Shown in pieces: positions 32,661 to 42,338 of a stretch of 64,000 nucleotides of DNA. Origin of the DNA: a virus; the IMG/VR virus record IMGVR_UViG_3300028569_000018, positions 38,469 to 102,468 of that record. One strand, given 5' to 3'. Position numbers and translations under genes: made by a program. The notes under the pieces were generated by a model, which was not told the origin of the DNA, did no database searches, and saw nothing but the letters and a program-made list of their open reading frames with translations. Every line of letters starts with the position of its first letter. The first letter of the stretch is position 1.

Positions 32661-33158
32661 ATGGTTCAGGAAATTCCATTTAATAAACTCTTTAATGTAT
32701 ATGCCTGTAAAGGTATGCTTGAAGCTAGGCGCTCACAGAAATCTGACATTACTAAAGTAGCAATCATAGGTAGTAGAAACTATCAAAGCACCACTAAGAT
32801 TCGGGATATGATATTCATGCTCAAGCAGAAATTTTCTGGTAAGGTTGAAATTATATCAGGGGGAGCGGCCAATGGTGCTGATAGATATGCTAGAAAATAT
32901 GCATTAGAATTAGGCGTTGATTATGTAGAATTTAATCCGGCACACACTGTTAGGAATTTATATTCAGCAATGCCTGACGGGTATTATGGGCAGGAGTTTC
33001 ACGTGTCACAATTATTTCACAGAAATGAATTGATTGCCATATATTGTGACCAAATGATAGCATTCAGAAGTGTAGGTAAATCGAATGGTACCGACCATGC
33101 CGTTAAAATGTCAGAAAAATATGGTAAACCGTTTGTAATCATAGGAGATAAGGTATAA
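32661..33158 (+). CDS. SLOG-domain (YspA/DUF2493-like) protein
   Basis: 165 residues. KVAIIGSRNYQS at the start of a Rossmann-like fold, SGGAANGADRYARKYA (the GGxxGAD signature) and a late IAFRSVGKSNGTDHAVKMSE. SLOG proteins bind nucleotide-derived ligands or act on nucleotide bases; the phage role is unknown. One-base junction with the next gene. Confidence 0.75.
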   Translation: MVQEIPFNKLFNVYACKGMLEARRSQKSDITKVAIIGSRNYQSTTKIRDMIFMLKQKFSGKVEIISGGAANGADRYARKYALELGVDYVEFNPAHTVRNLYSAMPDGYYGQEFHVSQLFHRNELIAIYCDQMIAFRSVGKSNGTDHAVKMSEKYGKPFVIIGDKV

Positions 33159-33445
33159 TGGAAATAAATAAAACAATACACTCAGAGCTAGCTAAATTAT
33201 TCTGGACGCCTGATTCTAGAATGCTATACCAGGATTATGTAAAGATGACTGATAATGATTTAGTTCGCTATGACCCACATTATCAGGATTGGTATAAGGA
33301 CATGGTAGAAAATGATGGCGACGCTAGATATTACGATGTATTTTATATTGGTGATAAACATGAACCTAAAATATTATGGAAAGGTCACATAAATAGTGTA
33401 GACCAATTTAAAAGAGTTTGTGAACAAATTAAAGAATTACAATAA
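33158..33445 (+). CDS. Small hypothetical protein
   Basis: 95 residues, acidic, Tyr/Asp-rich (YDPHYQDWYKDMVENDGDARYYD). One-base overlaps with both neighbours. Not recognised. Confidence 0.6.
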   Translation: MEINKTIHSELAKLFWTPDSRMLYQDYVKMTDNDLVRYDPHYQDWYKDMVENDGDARYYDVFYIGDKHEPKILWKGHINSVDQFKRVCEQIKELQ

Positions 33446-33636
33446 TGAAAGCATTTCTAATCTACGCACTTAAATGGCAGCTCGGTATAGTTGTTGCCGT
33501 ACCGTCAATGTATTTCTTTCATGATTATCTTGGTTGGAATAATATCTACACCACAATTGCTTTCCAATGCATTGGCGCCTTGGTTTTTTGGAACGTGGAT
33601 AAATGGATATTCACGAAGATAAATACAGCACAATAA
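33445..33636 (+). CDS. Small two-helix membrane protein
   Basis: 63 residues with two hydrophobic stretches (LGIVVAVPSMYFF and TIAFQCIGALVFWNV). Likely inner membrane. Resembles short DUF2061-type proteins in layout, not assigned. Confidence 0.6.
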   Translation: MKAFLIYALKWQLGIVVAVPSMYFFHDYLGWNNIYTTIAFQCIGALVFWNVDKWIFTKINTAQ

Positions 33637-33637
33637 A

Positions 33638-33665
33638 TTGGTATCTAAAATACTTTTCTTATATT
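33638..33665 (+). promoter_or_regulatory. Promoter of the glycosyltransferase cluster
   Basis: TTGGTA 33638-33643, 16-base spacer, TATATT 33660-33665, 23-base leader to ATG 33689. Confidence 0.65.
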
Positions 33666-33688
33666 TATATTAAATAAAGTTACGAACA

Positions 33689-35074
33689 ATGCAAACAAAG
33701 AAAAAGAAAATTCTCTTGCTCTCCGACGACCTTCGTCTTAATTCGGGGATAGGAGTAGTATCCCGAGAATTAGTATTAGGTACATGTCACAAATTTGATT
33801 GGGTACAACTAGGTGCCGCGATTAAGCATCCTGAATCAGGTAATGCGGTCGATCTAAGTGAATCAATCCGAAAAGATTTCAATATCCCAGACGCATCAGT
33901 CAAAATATATCCATCCGACGGATATGGTAATTTAGATGTAATCAGAAATCTTATTAATATAGAACAACCTGATTGTATCTTGCACTTCACCGACCCGAGA
34001 TTCTGGACATGGTTATATGCTGGTGAACATGAATTGCGTCAATCATTACCCTTAGTATATTTGAACATTTGGGACAATTGGCCCGCACCGATGTGGAATA
34101 AACCATATTACATGTCCTGTGATATGCTGATGGGTATTTCTAAACAAACTGTAGCAATGAATAAAGCCGTCCTTAAGGGTGAGGGATACATGGATTGGCA
34201 ATTGCCGTACTTACCACACGGTATTAATGATAAAGTATATTTTCCGATACGTCAGGAAGATACTGAAGCATATGCTGAAATGCAAGCTCACCGGACAAAG
34301 ATGGGGATTGCGGAAGATGACTTCGTAGTATTTTATAATGCTAGAAATATTAGACGTAAACATACTTCTGATGTTCTATTAGCATTTAAGGAGTTCGTTA
34401 ATGTATTGCCAAAAGAAAAAGCGAATAAATGTGTGTTACTAATGCATACACAACCGCTTGATGAAAATGGTACTGACTTATACGCTACACAAGCCGCATT
34501 ACTTCCAGAATGTAGAATCATATATTCTAGTACCCAGGTACATCCTAAGGTATTAAATTATGCATACAACATTGCAGATGTAACTATTAACCTAGCCTCT
34601 AATGAGGGGTTCGGTTTAGGTACGGCCGAATCAGTGATGGCCGGTACACCAATTATCGTAAATGTAACCGGTGGATTGCAAGACCAATGTGGATTTAAGA
34701 AACATGATGGTTCATTTCTAACGGTAGATGATTACTCAGAAGAGTGGGGTAGTAATAATGATGCGAAGTATAAAGAATGCGGTGATTGGGCCTTCCCAGT
34801 ATTTCCCGCAGTTCAAACTATGCAAGGTTCTATACCAACACCATACATATGGGACGATATAGCTTCATATAAAGATGCAGCTGCAAGGTTACTTGAAGTG
34901 TATGAGTTGGGATATGAAGAACGAAAAGGTCGTGGATTAGCCGGTCGCGAACATTTCCTTAAGGATGAAACAATGCTAAGTGCTGTCAATATGAGTAACG
35001 CATTTATCAAGTATATTGATACAGCATTAGAGCAATGGACACCAAGAGAAAGATTTACATTAGAATTAGTATAA
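33689..35074 (+). CDS. GT4-like glycosyltransferase
   Basis: 461 residues, GT-B fold. ILLLSDDLRLNSGIGVVSRE at the N-terminus has the glycine-rich acceptor loop (GIG), YLPHGIND precedes the linker, and NLASNEGFGLGTAESVMAG then TPIIV is the E-x7-E donor site. First gene of the large glycan cluster, 7 bases before the next transferase. Confidence 0.88.
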   Translation: MQTKKKKILLLSDDLRLNSGIGVVSRELVLGTCHKFDWVQLGAAIKHPESGNAVDLSESIRKDFNIPDASVKIYPSDGYGNLDVIRNLINIEQPDCILHFTDPRFWTWLYAGEHELRQSLPLVYLNIWDNWPAPMWNKPYYMSCDMLMGISKQTVAMNKAVLKGEGYMDWQLPYLPHGINDKVYFPIRQEDTEAYAEMQAHRTKMGIAEDDFVVFYNARNIRRKHTSDVLLAFKEFVNVLPKEKANKCVLLMHTQPLDENGTDLYATQAALLPECRIIYSSTQVHPKVLNYAYNIADVTINLASNEGFGLGTAESVMAGTPIIVNVTGGLQDQCGFKKHDGSFLTVDDYSEEWGSNNDAKYKECGDWAFPVFPAVQTMQGSIPTPYIWDDIASYKDAAARLLEVYELGYEERKGRGLAGREHFLKDETMLSAVNMSNAFIKYIDTALEQWTPRERFTLELV

Positions 35075-35081
35075 TAAAGTT

Positions 35082-36416
35082 ATGGAAAATAAAGACAAAC
35101 AACTATTAGTGATGGTTTCTCCCATTGCAGCTGTCTCAGGATACGGTTCACGTTCTAGAGATTTAGCCCGCGCGATTCTGGCACTGGATAAATATAATGT
35201 ACAATTTATAAGCACCCGATGGGGTGGTACACCACTCAATGCATTGGTATCAGGTCAGGATGATGATATCATATCTAGATTAGTGGCTAATGTAACTACA
35301 CAGCCGGATATTTTTATTCAGGTATCAGTACCTAATGAATTCCAGGCAATTGGTAAATTTAATATCGGTGTAACAGCTGGTATCGAAACCACAATGTGCG
35401 CAGCCCCTTGGCTAGAAGGTCTGAATAAAATGGACCTGAATATAGTTCCGAGTCAACACTCGAAGCATGTATTCGAGATTAGTAAGTATGATAAAGTGAA
35501 TAATAACACCAAACAAAAGGAAGGTGAATTAGCTCTTATCAAACCCATTGAAGTTCTATTCGAGGGTGTGAATCTCAATGTATACAAAAAGACTGATGAG
35601 CTTAATAAGAGTATCTTAGAGCAAATGTCAGCCGTTAAGGAGCAGTTTGCATTTCTCTTCACGGGGCATTATATGGTAGGTGATATGGGTGAAGATAGAA
35701 AGAATGTCGGTATGATGATTAAGTGCTTTTTAGAGGCATTTAAGAATGTAACCGTAGCCCCGGCATTAGTATTAAAAGTTAGCGGCGGAACATTCTCTCA
35801 TATTGATAGATTAGAATTACTACGTAAGATTAACATGATTAAGAAATCTGTCAAAGCTACGCGACTTCCGAATGTGTATCTATTACATGGTGATTTAACT
35901 GAGTCAGAAATGAACTCATTAAACATGCATCCGAAGATTAAAGCCCATGTCACATTAACTAAGGGTGAAGGTTATGGTAGGCCGTTAGCAGAGTTTGCTA
36001 TGACAGGAAAACCAATTGTAGCGACTAATTGGTCAGGACATATTGATTTCCTGAATAAGGATTATGTTACATTGATTCCAGGTAAGTTAACGCCTGTACA
36101 TAAGAGTGCGCAATGGGATAATGTTATCATCAAAGATTCGCAGTGGTTTACAGCTGACTATGGAGTATTTGTTGCGACTCTCCGGGACATGTATAAGAAT
36201 TATGACAGCTACTTAGAAAAGTCTAGAAAAATGACCAAGTATATGAAGGATAACTTCTCTTGGGACATCATGAAAGATAAACTAGGTGAAATTCTCGGTA
36301 AGATTCCGGCGTTTCCTAAAGCAGCTCAACAAATACAATTACCACAATTGAAACGTGTCGGTGATATTCCGAAGATTAATTTACCAAAACTTAAAAAAGT
36401 AGAAAGTGCGGCTTAG
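35082..36416 (+). CDS. GT4-like glycosyltransferase
   Basis: 444 residues, GT-B fold. N-terminal SGYGSRSRDLARAIL is the acceptor loop; GEGYGRPLAEFAMTGKPIV is the donor site. A C-terminal repeat-like tail (LPQLKRVGDIPKINLPKLKKV) may be a protein-contact segment. Overlaps the next gene by 11 bases. Confidence 0.88.
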   Translation: MENKDKQLLVMVSPIAAVSGYGSRSRDLARAILALDKYNVQFISTRWGGTPLNALVSGQDDDIISRLVANVTTQPDIFIQVSVPNEFQAIGKFNIGVTAGIETTMCAAPWLEGLNKMDLNIVPSQHSKHVFEISKYDKVNNNTKQKEGELALIKPIEVLFEGVNLNVYKKTDELNKSILEQMSAVKEQFAFLFTGHYMVGDMGEDRKNVGMMIKCFLEAFKNVTVAPALVLKVSGGTFSHIDRLELLRKINMIKKSVKATRLPNVYLLHGDLTESEMNSLNMHPKIKAHVTLTKGEGYGRPLAEFAMTGKPIVATNWSGHIDFLNKDYVTLIPGKLTPVHKSAQWDNVIIKDSQWFTADYGVFVATLRDMYKNYDSYLEKSRKMTKYMKDNFSWDIMKDKLGEILGKIPAFPKAAQQIQLPQLKRVGDIPKINLPKLKKVESAA

Positions 36417-36924
36417 TTACTCTATACTAACTCACAATGAGGGTGAGTCAATTGAAACTCTATTGAGTTTCTTAGTGGAGTTTAAAGATTCTGAGGATGA
36501 AATTGTCGTTGTAGATGATTACTCAGATGATGAATTAACTTTACAAATACTTAAGGATTATCAAAGTAATAAACACATTAAGTTATTTCATCGCGCACTT
36601 AATAAAGATTTCGCTTCGCAAAAGAACTTCTTAATGAGCAAATGCACGGGCGACTATATTTTTAATATAGATGCAGATGAGCAAGTATCGCCAGAATTTA
36701 TCATTAACTTAAAAGATATTTTAGAACTAAATCCTGATATTGAGCTATACGCAGTGCCACGAATAAATATTGTTACTGGTATAAATGACGGACATATTAA
36801 AAAATGGGGATGGCATGTAACTTCTAATGAACGGTATATACAAACGGTAGAATTTGATTTAGATAATCCAATTGATTTAGCTCAATTTAACATGTTAACG
36901 AGTAATAATTTAATAATTAATTAA
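36406..36924 (+). CDS. GT2 glycosyltransferase, N-terminal fragment (split by HEG6)
   Basis: 172 residues with the GT-A core: LSYSILTHNEGESIETLL, VVVDDYSDDELT and the metal site NIDADEQ. It breaks off after KWGWHVTSNE, where the family continues into an NFPDYQYR segment; about 30 unrelated codons then run to a stop, ending LIIN. The missing part is at 37632. The pieces could complement as two polypeptides, or the gene may be dead. Confidence 0.75.
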   Translation: MRLSYSILTHNEGESIETLLSFLVEFKDSEDEIVVVDDYSDDELTLQILKDYQSNKHIKLFHRALNKDFASQKNFLMSKCTGDYIFNIDADEQVSPEFIINLKDILELNPDIELYAVPRINIVTGINDGHIKKWGWHVTSNERYIQTVEFDLDNPIDLAQFNMLTSNNLIIN

Positions 36925-36975
36925 TAGCAACGGTCAGAGTCTATATTGAATTTATATTTCTATATTTATACATGT

Positions 36976-37635
36976 ATGGAGATTGTATATTCTAGAAAAT
37001 GCCCTAAATGTGATTCAACTATTTCGTATAAGGGCGGAAAACATGGCAAGTATGCATGCAGAAATGCAGCCGCGGCAGGTAAATTATGTAAAAAATGCAT
37101 GATGCTCGGGAAGTCTCATAAAGAACGATGGGGCACGCAATATGATGTAATAACAGCTAAACGAAATATAAGTTTACAAAATACCCCACATTGGTGGCAA
37201 GATAAAATAGTAGATGCCCGACATAAAAACGGAACATATGTTATTAGCGAACGACATAAAGATATCTTAAGAATTGTATCAAAATTTTGTAGCAGGGGAG
37301 CAGAACATATTCATATTAAGAAAATTCTTATTGAACAAAATATTACATGGGATGAATATAAATCAGCGTCGTCCGAATATATGAATTATTGTAGAGATGT
37401 TGCATATTGGACAAATAGGAGCGGATATACATTATTAGAACATCATGATAAACGTGGTAAAGCGGGAACATTGGGAGCATATCAACTAGACCATATTATA
37501 GAGAAGTCTGTGGGGTTTATCAATAATATTCCCGCGGAAGTAATTGGCCATATATCAAATCTTCAGTACATACCATGGGAAGAAAATCTAAAAAAACGAA
37601 GATACCCCGGAGGTATGAAAAATAAGAAACTATGA
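36976..37635 (+). CDS. HNH homing endonuclease (HEG6) inside a glycosyltransferase gene
   Basis: 219 residues from ATG 36976. Zinc ribbon CPKC...C...CKKC at residues 8-43, and an HNH core QLDHIIEKSVGF...NIPAEVIGHISNLQYIPWEENLKKR. Not related to the MNYQRIY family. TATATTTATA (about 36961-36970) just upstream is the HEG promoter box. The stop overlaps the ATG of the C-terminal glycosyltransferase fragment. Confidence 0.8.
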   Translation: MEIVYSRKCPKCDSTISYKGGKHGKYACRNAAAAGKLCKKCMMLGKSHKERWGTQYDVITAKRNISLQNTPHWWQDKIVDARHKNGTYVISERHKDILRIVSKFCSRGAEHIHIKKILIEQNITWDEYKSASSEYMNYCRDVAYWTNRSGYTLLEHHDKRGKAGTLGAYQLDHIIEKSVGFINNIPAEVIGHISNLQYIPWEENLKKRRYPGGMKNKKL

Positions 37636-37859
37636 GAAAAACTGTAACCTTTTACACGCCAATTATTAACTTTCCGGACTATCAATATCGTTTAATGAAA
37701 CGATTACCGGATATTAAATGGGCCGGGCATGTACATGAAAGGCCGAGTAGTAATTCTAGAAAACTCAGTGTCGGTGTGATACCAGATGAATTTGCATTAG
37801 AACATCATAAATCTATCTCGAGGCAAGAACAACAAAATAATTTTTACGATAGTATATGA
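37632..37859 (+). CDS. GT2 glycosyltransferase, C-terminal fragment
   Basis: 75 residues. After MRKTVTFYTP it reads IINFPDYQYRLMKRLPDIKW then AGHVHE, the C-terminal module of the GT2 family whose N-terminal part is at 36406. The N-fragment ends LIIN and this one has PIINF, so a few codons are duplicated at the two edges of HEG6. The stop overlaps the next ATG. Confidence 0.7.
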   Translation: MRKTVTFYTPIINFPDYQYRLMKRLPDIKWAGHVHERPSSNSRKLSVGVIPDEFALEHHKSISRQEQQNNFYDSI

Positions 37860-38536
37860 AACCGGAAGAACAACAAATTCGAGAATATAACCTTTACATG
37901 ACAGCATTTAAAGGGTTTGATATAAATCGTATAGATATTATAAATCATCTTATAACTAAGTTTGGTTATACTGACTACTTAGAAATAGGTGTTCACGGTG
38001 GTCACTGTATTCGTAACATTTACGCGTTACGAAAGGATGGTGTCGACCCTGGGGCAGAAACTAGAATACCGCCAGAAGTTAATTATCCAATGACATCCGA
38101 CGCCTTCTTCGAACAAATATCTGCTGATAAAAAGTATGATATCATCTTTATCGATGGATTACATCATGATACTCAGGTGTATAAAGATATTAAGAATGCA
38201 ATGCTACACCTTAACGAAGGCGGAACAATTGTATGTCATGATATGAGCCCGAACTGGGAGATTAATCAACGTAAGAGACCTGTTCCGGGCGTTGGGGCAT
38301 GGAATGGCGATTGTTGGAAAGCATGGGTGAAACTTAGAACTGAATTAACTGACTGGTCTATGGAAGTGGTTAATACTGACCACGGGGTTGGTATCATTAG
38401 AGCTGGTCACAATAAACCGCTACCATTTTATGGTGATGCGTTTAATCTAGATTTTGATTATTTAGATGATAACCGAAAGGAGGCATTAAATCTAATATCA
38501 GTAGAAGACTTCTTCAACAAATACAGCAATGATTAA
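37856..38536 (+). CDS. SAM-dependent methyltransferase
   Basis: 226 residues, class I methyltransferase of the Methyltransf_24 kind: YLEIGVHGGHCIRNI (SAM loop), YDIIFIDGLHH (motif with the DG..H pair) and GGTIVCHDMSP. Likely O-methylates a sugar or the end of a glycan chain, since it is embedded among glycosyltransferases. Confidence 0.82.
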   Translation: MKPEEQQIREYNLYMTAFKGFDINRIDIINHLITKFGYTDYLEIGVHGGHCIRNIYALRKDGVDPGAETRIPPEVNYPMTSDAFFEQISADKKYDIIFIDGLHHDTQVYKDIKNAMLHLNEGGTIVCHDMSPNWEINQRKRPVPGVGAWNGDCWKAWVKLRTELTDWSMEVVNTDHGVGIIRAGHNKPLPFYGDAFNLDFDYLDDNRKEALNLISVEDFFNKYSND

Positions 38537-39569
38537 AATTAAGCTTTATGAGTTAGATAAGCATCGGAACGAATGTACGTTCCGGCCTTACTTATACGCC
38601 GCAGAGTCCTTACGGGAAGTTGGTATTGAATTCACAGAAGGGGATTCATATGATTATGCATGGGTCGCTCAAGCGTCTTTCATGAATAAGAAAGTATCAT
38701 TAGAACAATCAGTAGATGATGGTTTAGAATTTCTATCCAAAATTACTGGCGATTATATGTTAATCGATGGACAGGATTCAACATCGTTAATGGGTTCATA
38801 TGAAGTATTTACCCAATCTGATGCATTACTACTGTTGAAAAATAGTTTACTTAGGGACCGGACACTTTATAAGACCGGATGGAACCTAGGAAGAAATTAT
38901 TGGGGCATAGGCGATTACAAATTACCAGACTTCGATAAATATTCAGACCAAATAGTGCTGTCAGGTACTAACTGGTTACTTACACATTGGGCTGGTACTA
39001 ATGGAACGCCGTGGTCTGAGATTAAACGTCATAGACCGTATGATGTTTCTGCTATGTTTCAATATCCTAGTTTATCTGAGTCATATGAGCACGGTCAACT
39101 ACAGAATGTATTCTATGATAACTTTAGAAAGCCTAGCATTGATATCATAAATCAATTACCGTATAAAGTAGCTAAACTCGAAGCGGGTGTTAGAGTTTCA
39201 CAACAGGAATATTACAATAGAATGTATAATTCAAAAATAATATTTGCTCCGTATGGGTATGGTGAAATGGCTCCACGTGATTTGGAAGCAGCTTATTTCG
39301 GAGCAGTACTGATTAAGCCTGATATGAGTCATATTCAGACATTACCAGATATATTTACCGATGAAACATATGTCGCGTGTAAACACGATTTCAGCGACCT
39401 GCGAGAAAAAATAGATATGATTCTTGGTGATTACGATAAGTATACTTATATTGTGGAAAGAGCTAGGCAACGTATTCATACAGCAATGGACCCGGACATG
39501 GTGGCTTGGACTATTTATAAGTTATTTAAACAATTACCGAATGTTACCGAAGTTAGCACTAATAGTTGA
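38529..39569 (+). CDS. Glycosyltransferase (exostosin/CgeB-like C-terminus)
   Basis: 346 residues. The C-terminal motif YNSKIIFAPYGYGEMAPRD then LEAAYFGAVLIKP is the donor-site signature of exostosin/CgeB-like transferases. Soluble. Overlaps the previous gene by 8 bases and the next by 29. Confidence 0.75.
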   Translation: MIKIKLYELDKHRNECTFRPYLYAAESLREVGIEFTEGDSYDYAWVAQASFMNKKVSLEQSVDDGLEFLSKITGDYMLIDGQDSTSLMGSYEVFTQSDALLLLKNSLLRDRTLYKTGWNLGRNYWGIGDYKLPDFDKYSDQIVLSGTNWLLTHWAGTNGTPWSEIKRHRPYDVSAMFQYPSLSESYEHGQLQNVFYDNFRKPSIDIINQLPYKVAKLEAGVRVSQQEYYNRMYNSKIIFAPYGYGEMAPRDLEAAYFGAVLIKPDMSHIQTLPDIFTDETYVACKHDFSDLREKIDMILGDYDKYTYIVERARQRIHTAMDPDMVAWTIYKLFKQLPNVTEVSTNS

Positions 39570-40479
39570 TAAGGCAAAACGAGAATCATACGAGATTCAT
39601 GATGATAAAAGTTATCTATTAGGAACTAATACCCCATATTCATTCCAGCATTCAATCGGTAATGAGTGTCACATAGGTTTCTGGTCATACCCTAAGTTAT
39701 TCGGTGATGGATACTTTATTAAGGTAGATGAAAGGCCGCTTCCGGCTCTAGAATTAGATGTTATTATACTTGCCCTAGAAAGTGAGAAGTGGAAAGAGTA
39801 TCTAGCTAAGGTGCGTAAGGCATATCCTAATGCTAAGATAGTCGGTACAATTAAAGAGCTTTCTAGTTATAAGTATGAATTTTTAGAAAGCTGTGATTAC
39901 ATCGGGTTACAATATTCTAACGTGGCGAATATCCTCGGTTCAGGAACGAGAGACCGAAACAATCTATTCTGGTTACCGCAGCCTGTTGATATTGAATTTT
40001 TACGAAGCCGTTACATAACTGATAGCAAGGAAGTAAAACTCTTTTGTTACGAACACCACGCATCAAGCAGACGAGGCAGAACGTCAGAGTTCTGCAGATA
40101 CATGGCTGAGAAACACCATATGCAGGTTACGACTGCAACCACAACCGGAGATAATCAAACTCAATGGGCCAGCTTTATAGATACATGGAAGGATTGTTTA
40201 TTTCACGTGAACCTAGACCCTGAGTATCAGTTCGGACAACAAGCAACACAATGTGCAGCATTGCAGACAATCAATATCGGTGGACTGAATGATTCACACT
40301 TTAAGTTATTTCCGAAGACTGCGACTAACGATTTCGATATTTTAGAAACAGAATTAATTAGACTTGCCACAGATGCTTCATACACGGCGGAGACAATGCA
40401 ATATGCGTATGACCGAGTAAACAAGTTATATTCTATACCGGCCGTTGCACAAACATTACTTAAAAATATTACGGGATGA
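39541..40479 (+). CDS. Probable glycosyltransferase
   Basis: 312 residues from ATG 39541; the longer in-frame ORF from 39424 lies within the previous gene. GT-B-like features: LFWLPQPVDIEFL, KLFCYEHHASSRRGRT and HVNLDPEYQFGQQATQCAAL with TINIGG. Family uncertain but neighbours and layout agree. Confidence 0.65.
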   Translation: MLPKLALIVDKAKRESYEIHDDKSYLLGTNTPYSFQHSIGNECHIGFWSYPKLFGDGYFIKVDERPLPALELDVIILALESEKWKEYLAKVRKAYPNAKIVGTIKELSSYKYEFLESCDYIGLQYSNVANILGSGTRDRNNLFWLPQPVDIEFLRSRYITDSKEVKLFCYEHHASSRRGRTSEFCRYMAEKHHMQVTTATTTGDNQTQWASFIDTWKDCLFHVNLDPEYQFGQQATQCAALQTINIGGLNDSHFKLFPKTATNDFDILETELIRLATDASYTAETMQYAYDRVNKLYSIPAVAQTLLKNITG

Positions 40480-40751
40480 AAATAGGATTTATAGTCACCG
40501 CACATTACTCAAATGAATATAGACCGAATGGTGATAAATTCTTAGGTAATTTTATTACATCATTACGTGAAAGTATGGAGTGTCCATACTCGCTGTACAT
40601 AATCGATAATGGGTCGTCAAACATGCTTACAATAGATGACACATCTATTACTACGACAATACGGATAACCGACCAGACTCAGGAAGGTATCACAGGAGCA
40701 TGGAATACCGGTCTGGTGGACTTCTCTAATCAAGTAACTTTGGTTGATTAG
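40476..40751 (+). pseudogene. GT2 glycosyltransferase, truncated N-terminal piece
   Basis: 91 residues: IGFIVTAHYSNEYRP, YIIDNGSSN and GITGAWNTGL are the first three GT2 blocks; the DxD and acceptor parts are absent. The reading frame ends inside the promoter of the next gene (the -35 TTGGTT is the last codons), so the C-terminus was probably replaced when the downstream sugar-gene module arrived. Confidence 0.65.
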
Positions 40752-40768
40752 TATATTTTTCTTATATT
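40740..40768 (+). promoter_or_regulatory. Promoter, TTGGTT-N17-TATATT, 6 bases before ATG
   Basis: TTGGTT 40740-40745, 17-base spacer, TATATT 40763-40768, ACAGTT, ATG 40775. Confidence 0.75.
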
Positions 40769-40774
40769 ACAGTT

Positions 40775-41953
40775 ATGAATAGAATAGAATTTTTAGATTT
40801 AGGCAAGCAGCCAATCGCTAATAGGTTTGTATACGCTAATGAAGTTGGTGATGAATATTTTTATCATCTACGAGTTGGTATGGACTCTGATACTAAGTTA
40901 ATCACTCATATGGAATATGTAGATTCGCCAATGATGTTTAACGAAAATTATGCATACAGGGGGTCGATGTCCAGAACGATGGTTAATCATTTTGCTGATT
41001 TTAGTAATACTATTAAAGCCGCTATATCGCCGAAAAATGTGTTAGAAATAGGGAGTAACGACGGCGTATTTTTAAAAAATTGGTCGAGCGGAACTACATA
41101 CGCCGTCGAGCCGTGTAGTAATTTTGCTAAAGAAACAAATGATTTAGGATATAAGACCTACCATAGTTTCTGGAACGTAGCCCTATCAGAGCAAATCAAA
41201 AAGGAGCATGGTACCATGGATATGGTGTTCGCCGCTAATTGTATGTGTCACATTCCTAATTTGGATGATGCCTTTGAGGCGGTATACAATATATTAAGCC
41301 CTGGTGGTCGGTTTATATTTGAAGACCCGTCGCTTGCTCAAATGCTTAATAGTAATTCATATGACCAGATATATGATGAACATCCACATATCTTTTCAGT
41401 AATCGCGTTGAATAATATATTAGCCCGGCATAAAATGCAAATTGTTAGAGTAGATAACATATCAGTACACGGTGGTTCGAATAGAATATACGCGGCTAGA
41501 ATAGAAGATAATGTAAAAGTTGAATCAAGTGTTCAAGATAACATTACATTTGAAACTATTATGGGGTGTGATAGTTTGATAGAATTAGGACAATTTGCCA
41601 GACGCGTTTTACAATCTAGTAACGATTTATATGCGTTGTTAGCTAAATGTAAAAATGCTGGTAAGAAAGTTATTAGCTATGGCGCCACATCAAAATCAAC
41701 TACCGTATTCAATTATAGTGGTATTGACCCGGAATTAATATCATATGTTATAGATATAACACCAGAAAAGATTGGTAAGTTAACTCCGGGCAGTCATATA
41801 CCTATTGTAAATGAACCGCGAATACCTAATGATGTGGATTATGCATTTTTAGGTGCATGGAATTTTGCCGCGGAAATATCAAAAAAAGAGTCGGAATTTA
41901 TACAGCGCGGAGGAAAATTTATCACCCATGTACCAATTGTAAAATTTATATAA
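40775..41953 (+). CDS. Sugar C-methyltransferase (NovU/TylC3 type)
   Basis: 392 residues. EFLDLGKQPIANRF is the end of the usual N-terminal zinc domain (its first CxxC is missing), NVLEIGSNDGVFLKNW the SAM loop, ANCMCHIPNLDD motif post II, and the C-terminal Methyltransf_14 domain has YGATSKSTT and LGAWNFAAEI. The family C-methylates NDP-hexoses to give branched sugars. First gene of the nucleotide-sugar subcluster. Confidence 0.88.
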   Translation: MNRIEFLDLGKQPIANRFVYANEVGDEYFYHLRVGMDSDTKLITHMEYVDSPMMFNENYAYRGSMSRTMVNHFADFSNTIKAAISPKNVLEIGSNDGVFLKNWSSGTTYAVEPCSNFAKETNDLGYKTYHSFWNVALSEQIKKEHGTMDMVFAANCMCHIPNLDDAFEAVYNILSPGGRFIFEDPSLAQMLNSNSYDQIYDEHPHIFSVIALNNILARHKMQIVRVDNISVHGGSNRIYAARIEDNVKVESSVQDNITFETIMGCDSLIELGQFARRVLQSSNDLYALLAKCKNAGKKVISYGATSKSTTVFNYSGIDPELISYVIDITPEKIGKLTPGSHIPIVNEPRIPNDVDYAFLGAWNFAAEISKKESEFIQRGGKFITHVPIVKFI

Positions 41954-41954
41954 T

Positions 41955-42338
41955 ATGAAATTTAATGAAGATGACCGGGCGCAACGATTATTAAATGTAT
42001 TTCCGGTAATAAACGGACAACTTAATATATCATATGTTAATTCTACAGAACATATTGTAGCTTGGCATAGACATCGAATACAAACAGATTATTGGATATG
42101 TTTAAAGGGAGCGTTTAAAGTAGGAATTGCAGATGAATTAGGCAATGTTACCTGGGAATATCTATCTGATAAAAATTTTAGAGTGTTAGAAATAACTCCT
42201 GGCTTCTATCATGGATATAAAGCATTAGAACCGAATTCAATTTTAATGTATTATTTAACTGAGAAATATAATCCTGATGATGAATTTCGCGCCGAAGTCG
42301 GTTCTTTCGGGGAAAAATGGAATACCGAAAACAAATGA
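41955..42338 (+). CDS. RmlC-like dTDP-sugar epimerase (cupin)
   Basis: 127 residues, short for RmlC (about 180). VAWHRHRIQTDYWICLKG matches the active-site region H..Q.d..., and ITPGFYHGYKAL matches iP.GfaHGf. It ends YNPDDEFRAEVGSFGEKW, comparable to the RmlC C-terminus. Likely C-3 and/or C-5 epimerase of a 4-keto-6-deoxy sugar. Overlaps the next cupin. Confidence 0.75.
   Translation: MKFNEDDRAQRLLNVFPVINGQLNISYVNSTEHIVAWHRHRIQTDYWICLKGAFKVGIADELGNVTWEYLSDKNFRVLEITPGFYHGYKALEPNSILMYYLTEKYNPDDEFRAEVGSFGEKWNTENK

Noticed and set aside
36828-37665. Group I intron around HEG6
   Set aside because: GGTCAGAGTC at about 36930 superficially resembles a conserved core piece, but I found no matching partner strand or other core elements, and each gene half has its own start and stop.
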